Part shown: positions 8,147-15,919 of the stretch, piece by piece | How the letters are laid out: each line of letters opens with the position of its first letter | Numbering within the stretch: the stretch's first letter is position 1 | Origin: SM23-62 sp964575235 | GTDB lineage: Bacteria > Bacteroidota > Bacteroidia > Bacteroidales > SM23-62 | Direction: 5' to 3' | DNA: 18,579 bases | Assembly (NCBI GenBank): GCA_964575235.1 | Contig: CAZNQG010000068.1 | Span: 1 to 18,579, forward strand | Notes under the pieces: model-generated | Told to the model about the DNA's origin: nothing | The model's database searches: none | What the model saw: the letters and a program-made list of their open reading frames with translations, nothing else | Position numbers and translations under genes: made by a program

Positions 8147-11100
8147 GTGTCGCTCACATTAGGTACGTTTATCCGGAAACCCTTGCGTAATTATTTTTTA
8201 TTGAAATTCGGACCCCTTGTCCTGTTTTTATTCCTGGCGGGAACCCTGGCGGCACAGACGGAAACCTTGAGGATCAACGAGTTCATGGCCCTCAACCGCT
8301 CGAACCTCACGGATGAAGACGACGAGTATCCGGACTGGATCGAGATTTACAATCCCACAGCAGGAGCGATCGATCTCTACGGCTGGTCCCTCACCGACAA
8401 CATCGAAGAACCCGGCAAATGGGTCTTCCCCCACGGCCTCATAGGTCCCGGGGAGTACCTCGTGGTGTTTGCATCGGGAAAGAACCGGGCCGTGGCCGGG
8501 CAGGAACTTCACACAAACTTCCGGCTTGAAGGCTCCGGGGAATACCTGGCATTGATTGACCAGGACGAAACCGTGGCAACCGAGTTCAATCCCCGTTACC
8601 CCGAACAGCAGACGGATTTCTCCTTCGGGATGCTGGGTGTGGATTATGTGGAATTCCGCGTACCCACCCCGGGAAGCGAGAACCTGGAGGAGGGCAGCCT
8701 TCTGCCGGCTCCGTCCTTTGATGTGAAGCACGGGCTGTTCGAAAACCCCTTTTCGCTAATCCTGTCTACGGACATTCACGATGCGGATATCTACTATACG
8801 ACCGACGGAAGCAACCCGGACGACCAGTACGGGACCCTGTACACGGCACCCATAAGCATTTCAGAGACCTCCGTAATCCGGGCCGTGGCGGTCACCGGCA
8901 ACGGAACGCCGGGCAGGGTGGGAACGCAGACCTATATCTTCCCGGCGGATGTGATCCAACAGCCGAACGATCCGGAGGGTTATCCTTCGCAGTGGGGACC
9001 CTATACCGCAATAACGGGAACGGCCATTGCCGACTATGAGATGGACCCGGAAATGATGGCCGACCCGGCTTTTGCCCAGAAGGCGAAAGACGCCCTTGCC
9101 GCATTGCCAACCATATCCCTGGTATCCGAAAAGGGTAATTTCTTTTCCCTGGATCTGGATGAAGAAACCGGAGGGATTTATATATATACGGGGGCACCCG
9201 GCGATATGAGAGGCTGGGGCTGGGAAAGACCGGTCTCCTTCGAATACTTCGATCCCAACGACACGCTGTCCCTGCAGGTGGATTGCGGGGTCCGCATTCA
9301 GGGGGGACACTCGCGCCGGCCGGAAAAATCTCCCAAACACTCTTTCCTCCTGGTATTCCGCGGAGACTACGGTGCCTCCCGGTTGAATTTCCCGATTTTC
9401 CGGGACGAGGATGCCGTAGGCGATTTCAACAACCTGATCCTGAGGGCGGGTTTCGGCCTTTCCTGGGTGCACCACAGCCACTATGAGCGGGTAAAGGCCG
9501 ATTACATCCGGGATGCGTGGACCAAGGACTCCCAGCGGGACATGGGGCATCCTTCGAGCCGGTCCATTTATGCACACCTTTACATCAACGGCATTTACTG
9601 GGGCGTATACGCCCCTTCCGAGAGGCTGGACGCCGAATTCGGCGAATCCTACATGGGGGGTAAGGCGGAGAATTACGATGTGATCAAGGACTATGCGGAA
9701 GTAGCGGACGGGGAGATCACCGCCTGGAACGAAATGATGGACATGGCGAACGCGGGACTCCAGACCAACGAGGCGTACCAGCGCATACAGGGGAACGATC
9801 CCGACGGCACACCGAACAGCGAGTACGAACCCCTGGTGGACGTGGTGAACCTGGCCGATTACATGATGGTCAATTTTTACGGCGGCAATACGGACTGGGA
9901 CCATCACAACTGGGCGGCCATGCGCAACCGGGTGGACCCGGGCAAAGGATTCAAATTCCTTTGCTGGGATGCCGAACACATGATCAAGACACCGGATATA
10001 AACGTCCTCGCCGAGAACAACGATAACTGTCCCTCGAGGGTCTTCCAGCGACTGGCCGAGAACGAGGATTTTCAAAGGTTGTTCGCGGACCGCGTGCAAA
10101 AGTATTGTTATGGTATGGGACAACTGGCCCCGGCCCAGACAGCACAACGGTACACGGAACGCATGGACGTGGTGGGGGATGCCCTGGATGCCGAAGCGGC
10201 TCGCTGGGGAGATTACCGCCGCGACGTTCACCAGTACCAGCCCGGAGGCCCATTCGAGCTTTACGCAAAGCAAATCCACTGGATCCCGGAAACGGAATAT
10301 ATGCTGGATACCTATTTCCCGCAGCGGACTGAAATATTCCTGGAACAGCTCCGGAATATAGGATTCTTTCCCCAGACTGAGGCACCTGAAATGAAGATCA
10401 ACGACGAGGCCATCACAAAGAGCACCATCTCAGAAGGGGATGTCCTGACCCTGACCGCACCCCAGGGGATCATATATTATACGGAAAACGGCAGCGACCC
10501 AGCCAGCTGGACCGATTCGGGCGGGGACGAACCCGATGTCCTGGTCCCCTACGATGCGGATAAACGGGCCCTGGTTCCGAAATCCGATATCGGGACCACC
10601 TGGCGGAGCGATCCGGTATTCGACGATGCGAACTGGCAACTGTGCCAGGGCAGCCCGGGAGGCGTGGGATACGAGACAGGGACGGGCTACGCGGACTGGA
10701 TCACCCTGGATGTGACCGCGGACATGCGCAGCGGGGGAACGAATCCCAATACGAGCTGCTACGTGCGGATACCGTTTTCGCTAAGCGCAATTGACCTTGA
10801 AGGGATCAAATCCCTTTTCCTGAGCGTTCTTTACGACGACGGATTCGTGGCATACCTGAACGGGAACCGGGTTGCGGAAGCCAACGCACCCACTCCGCTC
10901 GACTTCGAATCAGCCTCCGACGGTTCCCACGAGGCCCATTCCGCGGAGACCTTCAATATTTCGGCCTTTATCGGGGATTTGAACGTGGGAGAGAACCTGC
11001 TTGCCCTGCACGGACTCAATACCAGCACCACCAGTACGGATTTCCTGGTTTCAGTGAAGCTCAGCTCCAGCGAGAATGAACCCGCACAGGTGTCCGAAGA

Positions 11101-12025
11101 TGCCGTCATGTATTCAGGCCCCATCACCCTGGACAAATCCAGCCGGATCAGGGCCCGTGCATTCAACAACGGGGAATGGAGCGCCATGAACGAGAAATTC
11201 TTTACCATTCCCGGTGATTACAGGGACATCAAGGTCACCGAGATCCATTACCACCCGCTGGACCAGGATGAAATCAACGGACGAAATTTCGAATTCATCG
11301 AGCTCAAGAACACGGGAAGTTCAACGCTTGATCTCGGGGGACTGAGGTTCATCGACGGGATCGATTATAAATTCCCGGCCGAAACGGCCCTGGGTCCCAA
11401 GCAGTTCGTGGTCGTGGCCGCCGACAACCGGTATTTTTTCGAGCGTTACGGATTTTATCCCGACGGCAAGTTTTCCGGGCAGCTCAACAACGGGGGAGAA
11501 ATGATCATACTGGCAACTGCCAGCGGTGACACCCTCAGCGCAATTTATTACAACATCAGCAGTTCCTGGCCCCAGCTGCCGGATGGTTACGGTTATTCCC
11601 TGGTTCCAAAGGACTTGGACCCGGTGGATGACCAGACCCACTCCTCCTACTGGCGCGCGTCCTATCATATCGGCGGATCGCCCGGAAAGGACGATACGGA
11701 AATTGTCCAGGATGTGGAGGAGGTCCATCCCGTACCGGAGTTCGAAATCAGCCGGAATTACCCGAATCCCTTTACCGAAAGGACCCATATATTTTATGAG
11801 CTCCCGGAGGATGCATCCGTACAGTTATCCGTCATCAACATGCTCGGACAGGAAGTCGTGAAACTGGTTGACCGCAACCAGCCGGCCGGGGCTTATACCG
11901 TAGATTGGGACGGAACGGACGGGAATCATCAAAAAGTCAGCGGCGGATTTTACTTTTACCGCATCGTGGTTACCACTTCCCGGGAGCGAATGCAGTTCAC
12001 CAGGAAGATGTTGCTGATCCGTTAA
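8147..12025 (+). CDS. Large secreted lamin-tail / CotH-kinase-like protein with T9SS sorting domain
   Basis: A 1292-residue exported multidomain protein. In order: signal peptide (~19-37, ending LAAQ); lamin-tail domain (~38-180, RINEFMALN); chitobiase-C-terminal-like sandwich (~190-265, YYTTDGSNPDDQYGTLYTAP); CotH kinase-like domain (~320-730); a second short chitobiase-like stretch (~735-800); a jelly-roll-like region (~809-980) and another chitobiase-like strand set (~984-1016); a second lamin-tail domain (~1028-1140); and a T9SS type A sorting domain (~1197-1292, with RNYPNPF, MLGQEV and SGGFYFYR). In the CotH part, VRIQGG, SPKHSFLLVFR, DWDHHNW (D585) and CWDAEHM (D608, E610) match the kinase pattern. 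The start is GTG 8147: an in-frame TAA lies at 8129-8131 and no ATG precedes the signal peptide. It lies 56 bp after GH28. T9SS export implies the cell surface or release. Its role in pectin use is unknown; adhesion or surface phosphorylation are guesses. Confidence 0.85.
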   Translation: MSLTLGTFIRKPLRNYFLLKFGPLVLFLFLAGTLAAQTETLRINEFMALNRSNLTDEDDEYPDWIEIYNPTAGAIDLYGWSLTDNIEEPGKWVFPHGLIGPGEYLVVFASGKNRAVAGQELHTNFRLEGSGEYLALIDQDETVATEFNPRYPEQQTDFSFGMLGVDYVEFRVPTPGSENLEEGSLLPAPSFDVKHGLFENPFSLILSTDIHDADIYYTTDGSNPDDQYGTLYTAPISISETSVIRAVAVTGNGTPGRVGTQTYIFPADVIQQPNDPEGYPSQWGPYTAITGTAIADYEMDPEMMADPAFAQKAKDALAALPTISLVSEKGNFFSLDLDEETGGIYIYTGAPGDMRGWGWERPVSFEYFDPNDTLSLQVDCGVRIQGGHSRRPEKSPKHSFLLVFRGDYGASRLNFPIFRDEDAVGDFNNLILRAGFGLSWVHHSHYERVKADYIRDAWTKDSQRDMGHPSSRSIYAHLYINGIYWGVYAPSERLDAEFGESYMGGKAENYDVIKDYAEVADGEITAWNEMMDMANAGLQTNEAYQRIQGNDPDGTPNSEYEPLVDVVNLADYMMVNFYGGNTDWDHHNWAAMRNRVDPGKGFKFLCWDAEHMIKTPDINVLAENNDNCPSRVFQRLAENEDFQRLFADRVQKYCYGMGQLAPAQTAQRYTERMDVVGDALDAEAARWGDYRRDVHQYQPGGPFELYAKQIHWIPETEYMLDTYFPQRTEIFLEQLRNIGFFPQTEAPEMKINDEAITKSTISEGDVLTLTAPQGIIYYTENGSDPASWTDSGGDEPDVLVPYDADKRALVPKSDIGTTWRSDPVFDDANWQLCQGSPGGVGYETGTGYADWITLDVTADMRSGGTNPNTSCYVRIPFSLSAIDLEGIKSLFLSVLYDDGFVAYLNGNRVAEANAPTPLDFESASDGSHEAHSAETFNISAFIGDLNVGENLLALHGLNTSTTSTDFLVSVKLSSSENEPAQVSEDAVMYSGPITLDKSSRIRARAFNNGEWSAMNEKFFTIPGDYRDIKVTEIHYHPLDQDEINGRNFEFIELKNTGSSTLDLGGLRFIDGIDYKFPAETALGPKQFVVVAADNRYFFERYGFYPDGKFSGQLNNGGEMIILATASGDTLSAIYYNISSSWPQLPDGYGYSLVPKDLDPVDDQTHSSYWRASYHIGGSPGKDDTEIVQDVEEVHPVPEFEISRNYPNPFTERTHIFYELPEDASVQLSVINMLGQEVVKLVDRNQPAGAYTVDWDGTDGNHQKVSGGFYFYRIVVTTSRERMQFTRKMLLIR

Positions 12026-12342
12026 TTGTAAGATATTCAGCGGATTAGCCAGTATTGGCCGATTGCGGTTCCGGAATGGAATAATGGGATACTTTATGCA
12101 ATCGGTTGCAGAAATTCACCCCAAGGAAGCGAATATCCTTTTATTTGATTGGATATTTAACAAAATAATTATATCTTGACGTTCATTCTGTGAATTAAAA
12201 ACCTTATTATGCCTATGAAACAGTCTTGACCCCGGTAAGGAATTACCACTTCCTCAGATTCATTTTAACCTTGAAATTCTATTAAATTTAATTCTAAATC
12301 ATTAAATCATTCTTCTAACCAAATCAAAAACCATTAAGCATT
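12026..12342 (+). promoter_or_regulatory. AT-rich leader before the triplicated-domain gene
   Basis: This 317-bp gap is far more AT-rich than its flanks and is the longest non-coding stretch in the window, so it probably carries the promoter and 5' leader of the next gene. Visible structure includes an 8-bp inverted repeat (CCGATTGC 12059-12066 with GCAATCGG 12098-12105) and a 7-bp hairpin (AATATCC 12132-12138 with GGATATT 12151-12157). There is also a 12-bp palindrome ATTAAATTTAAT (12281-12292) and a perfect tandem octamer TAAATCAT at 12295-12310. TAACCTTG at 12266-12273 is one base from the Bacteroidota -7 consensus TAnnTTTG, but no matching -33 TTTG is obvious. No clear rho-independent terminator for the preceding gene was found. 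The A-rich run before ATG 12343 fits a strong Bacteroidota translation start. Confidence 0.35.
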
Positions 12343-15300
12343 ATGAAGAAAAAACTTTACATGTTCTCAACGCTGTTTCTGATGCTTTTTGCATTGTTCC
12401 AGCTAAACGCCCAGCAGTGGGTCGTTTATGATGGCAGTGGAAGCCCCGATGTCGTTTATGATGACAATGGCGATGTGGCCGACATCACCGATGCCAACAT
12501 CGACGATCCCATGATTGCCGGCAATAAGTTGTACCAGTTTCAGGTAGCGGATGGTAAGCAGTTCAACTGGAGGGCCACACTGGATGCCTCCATCGACTCG
12601 TTTACCTTTGTTGCAAGGGTGAAAGCCAACCTGGCCGCGTCCTACCATGTTGTCAACTTCAATATCCGTAACGGAGTTTCACGGGTCGATGTCAGGATCG
12701 AGGACGATGTGATCAAGCCCTCTAACGGAAAGGCGGGTGATACTTACGACCTGGATATGACCCAATGGCACATCATCCGCGGCACCTTTGTGGACAGCAT
12801 CCTCAATGTATACGTGGATGAAGACGCAGTACCGGTGATTCACGACACCATCTCCAAGACTTCCGGGGATCGGTACTTTCGCTGGGGGGATGCCAGTGGC
12901 AGTGATAATTACGGGGGACTGGTTGACTGGGTGATCTTCGACTCCACCGGTGTTTATGCACCGGGCGAAGGCGATGCCATCCCGGACAGCCTGGCCTTGA
13001 ACCATGCCGGGGCAAACATCATCTATGTCGCTCCCACTAGTGAGAAGGAGCAGGCGACAATGGACTTTCTGGAGAAGCAGGGCTTTGATGTTACCCCCTT
13101 CTGGCCTGAAGCAGGCAACATCGGGAAAGCCGGACAGGATACCCTGGACATGCTGAATGACGCCGATCTGGTGATCATTGGCCGCAGCGGATCAAGCTGG
13201 TCATTCATAGACAGTATGCACTTGGTAAGGTGGTATGGAATCACAGCGCCGGTCATGGACATCTGTCAATGGAAAGCCAGGAGCTCACGCCTGAAGCTGT
13301 TTAACAGCACGACTGTTGACGTGAAGGGCGATGCTCCGTTGACGATCCATTGGGCTCAAGTGGATGCCGCCGATCAGGAAGACCCGGTATTTACCGGTGT
13401 AAACTTCACCGGTGACTCCTTGCCCTGGTCCTGGTCTCCAAACGACTTTATAGCTGTCGACAGCCTGGAAGAGATCAACGGCGATGTTCTTGCCATTCAT
13501 ACCCTGGGCGGTACATACCCGGTTTTGGTCAGGTTCTCGAAAGACTCCATGCCTTACGCAACCGCGAAAAACGGAACCGCGGATATTAAGTTTGGATCCG
13601 ACTGGACTTACATGGGTATGGGTGACGACGCCGCCGGAATGGGGATACATCACTTCCCCCTCCATAAGGAGGCCAAAAAGGTATTCCTGAATGAAGCCCT
13701 GAGACTTACGGGACAGGGTCCGCAGGTGCCGGTCTGGTCCGCCACGGATGCCGTCATTGCCTATGTCACGCCCCCTGAGGCTGACGAAACTTACCGCGAG
13801 CAGCCGAACATGACTTTCCTGGAGAATCAAGGATTTGATGTCAGGCAAATCTGGCCTGGTAATGATGCCATTGATGACGTTTCCCAGGATACCATCGATA
13901 AGATTAATTCAGCCGATCTGGTGATAATCGGGAGAGCCGGACCCAGCTCATCCTTCCAGGACAGCGTCGAAGTTGCCGCCTGGGATGCAATTACAGCTCC
14001 GGTCATGGTCATCTGTCCCTGGAAAACCAGGAGCAGCCGTCTGAAGCTCTTCAACAGTGGCTCAGCGCATCACAGGGATACCGGTTCGGACCCGGCCTAT
14101 GCCATGATCGAGATGCCGGACGACCCGATCTTTGCCGATGTAACCCTGGTTGGTGATTCCATGGCCTGGTGTATCCCGCCGCATGACTGGATCCATGTGG
14201 ACAGCCTTGAGGAGATTAACGGCGAGGTTGTTGCGTTGTTTGAAGATGTGTACCCGCTCGTGGTCAGGTTCGAGGCAGGGGTGCCATATTACAACGATAC
14301 CTGGTCCACACCTGCTTCTGACGTGACCTATTTCGGTTTTGGTAACGACAACACCACGGTTGACGGAAAGAAATTCTCGAACTTCTTCCCGCTGACCCGG
14401 GAAGCCAAGAAGGTCTACCTGGCTGAAATCTGCCGCATGGTTGGCGGAGTGGATGTCCCCGAAGAAGTCGAGTACACGGCGGATGATTACCGGATTACCT
14501 TTGTTGCTCCGTACGAAGGCGACAACGACTATGTCGGTGACAACGACCGGGAGATCTACCACAAGAGGTTCCTCAGGAAGAACGGTTTCCGGGTTGAAGA
14601 TTTCTGGCCGGCAGGAGGCAACATCGGGGATGTCGGACAGGATACCCTCGATCTGCTGAACGCAGCCGACCTGGTGATCTTCGGCCGCAGCGGACCCAGC
14701 TCCTCCTTCCAGGACAGCATCGAGTATGCAAGGTGGAATGCCATCACCGCACCGGTAATGTGCATCTGCCCGTGGAAATCAAGGAGCAGCCGTCTAAAGC
14801 TGTTCAACAGCACCTCAGCGCACCATATTGAATCACCGGAAGAGCTCACCGCTCATGTCGACCTGCCGGATGACCCGGTATTCGACAACGTTACGCTGGC
14901 TACCGGAGATTCACTGGTATGGTTCGCTCCCGACCCGCACGATGCGATCTGGGTTGACAGCCTGCCGGGCATCAACGGAGATGTTGTTGCCACCTATGAC
15001 AGCAATTACGTGCTTATGGTAAGGTTCTCGAAAGGTGACGAGTTCTACGGTGGTTCCGTAACCACAGCCGGTTCCGACAGGACCTACATGGGTATGGGAC
15101 ACGACGGACGGACCGTCGGCGGACGCAAGCTGTCGCACTTCTTCCCGTTCACGGAAGACGCACAGCAGGTATATTTTAACGAACTCTGCCGCATGGTTGG
15201 CGCTGAAATGCGCACCGTGGTGACCGTTGACAACGATGCTGATCTGGACGACATCACCTACGATGTCGGTACCCTGACCCCGGCATTCGACGCCGACACT

Positions 15301-15768
15301 TTTGAATACACCCTTGAGCTGGTTGACACCAGTGTGGTCGATCTTGGCGGTATTCTCAGCGACGACGAATTCGGATATCTCCTGAACGACGACGAGTACA
15401 CGCTGGATACGGCAGATTACGGGGAGGGTGAAGGCATGACCGTCAACCTCATTGCCGTCGCCGAGAACGGTTATCACAAGGCTTACAGCGTACTGATCTG
15501 GAGGGGCAACGTTTCCACCAGGGAAATGGAAGCCACCAGAAGCATCATGGTATACCCGAACCCCGCTTACGACGTTCTTAACATCGTTACCGAAAGCGCA
15601 AGCGGTTCGATCAAGATCTTTGATGCAGTGGGTAAGCTTGTGATCGACAGGAGGTTCGATAACAACAGCCATGTACTTCTGAACATCAGCAACCTCAATC
15701 CGGGACTCTACCTGATCCAGGTTGACGATGGACAGGGAATCGTACAAGGCAAATTCCTGAAGCAATAA
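12343..15768 (+). CDS. Secreted protein: concanavalin-like domain, three tandem unnamed domains, cadherin-like domain, T9SS tail
   Basis: A 1141-residue exported protein of unknown function. A signal peptide (1-23, ending LNAQ) is followed by a LamG/concanavalin-like sandwich (~24-215; TQWHIIRGTF and GGLVDWVIFD are typical strands). Three homologous domains follow at ~225-457, ~470-702 and ~717-953. Then come a cadherin-like sandwich (~957-1050, with LTPAFDADTFEYTLEL) and a T9SS type A sorting domain (~1065-1141, MVYPNPAYDVLNI ... GLYLIQVDDG). Each repeat shares a core: a hydrophobic strand, FLExQGFDV, DADLVIIGR, ITAPVM, WKxRSSRLKLFNS, a DPVF segment and an RxxG-type ending. The alternation of strands and helices with ADLVIIG suggests a flavodoxin-like or ThuA/GATase1-like Rossmann fold; this is inference. 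The start codon has an A-rich Bacteroidota-type leader. A strong terminator follows. The gene looks independently transcribed, given the 317-bp gap before it. Confidence 0.85.
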   Translation: MKKKLYMFSTLFLMLFALFQLNAQQWVVYDGSGSPDVVYDDNGDVADITDANIDDPMIAGNKLYQFQVADGKQFNWRATLDASIDSFTFVARVKANLAASYHVVNFNIRNGVSRVDVRIEDDVIKPSNGKAGDTYDLDMTQWHIIRGTFVDSILNVYVDEDAVPVIHDTISKTSGDRYFRWGDASGSDNYGGLVDWVIFDSTGVYAPGEGDAIPDSLALNHAGANIIYVAPTSEKEQATMDFLEKQGFDVTPFWPEAGNIGKAGQDTLDMLNDADLVIIGRSGSSWSFIDSMHLVRWYGITAPVMDICQWKARSSRLKLFNSTTVDVKGDAPLTIHWAQVDAADQEDPVFTGVNFTGDSLPWSWSPNDFIAVDSLEEINGDVLAIHTLGGTYPVLVRFSKDSMPYATAKNGTADIKFGSDWTYMGMGDDAAGMGIHHFPLHKEAKKVFLNEALRLTGQGPQVPVWSATDAVIAYVTPPEADETYREQPNMTFLENQGFDVRQIWPGNDAIDDVSQDTIDKINSADLVIIGRAGPSSSFQDSVEVAAWDAITAPVMVICPWKTRSSRLKLFNSGSAHHRDTGSDPAYAMIEMPDDPIFADVTLVGDSMAWCIPPHDWIHVDSLEEINGEVVALFEDVYPLVVRFEAGVPYYNDTWSTPASDVTYFGFGNDNTTVDGKKFSNFFPLTREAKKVYLAEICRMVGGVDVPEEVEYTADDYRITFVAPYEGDNDYVGDNDREIYHKRFLRKNGFRVEDFWPAGGNIGDVGQDTLDLLNAADLVIFGRSGPSSSFQDSIEYARWNAITAPVMCICPWKSRSSRLKLFNSTSAHHIESPEELTAHVDLPDDPVFDNVTLATGDSLVWFAPDPHDAIWVDSLPGINGDVVATYDSNYVLMVRFSKGDEFYGGSVTTAGSDRTYMGMGHDGRTVGGRKLSHFFPFTEDAQQVYFNELCRMVGAEMRTVVTVDNDADLDDITYDVGTLTPAFDADTFEYTLELVDTSVVDLGGILSDDEFGYLLNDDEYTLDTADYGEGEGMTVNLIAVAENGYHKAYSVLIWRGNVSTREMEATRSIMVYPNPAYDVLNIVTESASGSIKIFDAVGKLVIDRRFDNNSHVLLNISNLNPGLYLIQVDDGQGIVQGKFLKQ
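13015..15201 (+). repeat. Three in-frame tandem copies of a ~235-codon domain
   Basis: The units lie at about 13015-13713, 13750-14448 and 14491-15201, with a period of 245-250 codons. A conserved cysteine recurs at residues 308, 558 and 809 just after ITAPVM. Units 2 and 3 are most alike: both have GPSSSFQDS, ICPWK and FNSxSAHH. Unit 1 has GSSWSFIDS, ICQWK and FNSTTVDVKG and lacks the HH pair. Similarity is still visible at DNA level, for example around 13932-14061 against 14686-14815, which points to internal duplication rather than shuffling of unrelated modules. Confidence 0.9.
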
Positions 15769-15790
15769 CATCCTTCCAAGGATACGATAA

Positions 15791-15832
15791 AAGAAGGGGG
15801 TGTCTCAAAAGGGGCACCCTCTTCTTTTTTTT
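15791..15832 (+). terminator. Rho-independent terminator, probably bidirectional
   Basis: A 14-bp stem (left arm 15791-15804 AAGAAGGGGGTGTC, right arm 15813-15826 GGCACCCTCTTCTT, two G-T wobbles) with an 8-base loop is followed by eight T residues at 15825-15832. On the opposite strand the flanking A-run before the left arm gives a short U-tract. It lies 22 bp after the stop of the triplicated-domain gene and 87 bp past the stop of the convergent pectinesterase, so it can end transcripts from both sides. Bases 15833-15919 hold nothing else that I recognise. Confidence 0.88.
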
Positions 15833-15919
15833 ATGGGATCCAATAGCTAATTGTTACCTTTCCTTACGTAAGGAAAGAGCGGGCACAGGAGGTAAAGGTG
15901 GGTGGAATCAGGAAGACAT

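Noticed and set aside
8861..10279. A 472-codon open frame on the - strand inside the CotH-like gene
   Set aside because: It lies wholly antisense to a gene with clear domains, has no recognisable motif, and long antisense frames are expected in GC-rich coding DNA.
12176..12210. TTGACG and TATTAT as a sigma-70-type promoter
   Set aside because: The 23-base spacer is too long, and Bacteroidota promoters do not use this consensus.
13015..15201. Tandem repeats as a CRISPR array or simple DNA repeat
   Set aside because: The units are ~740 bp, translate in one frame and are diverged at DNA level, so they are duplicated protein domains.
15791..15832. Possible insertion-sequence end (GGGTGTCTCAAAA-like)
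   Set aside because: No transposase or second end is nearby, and the strong stem followed by eight T residues is better explained as a terminator.
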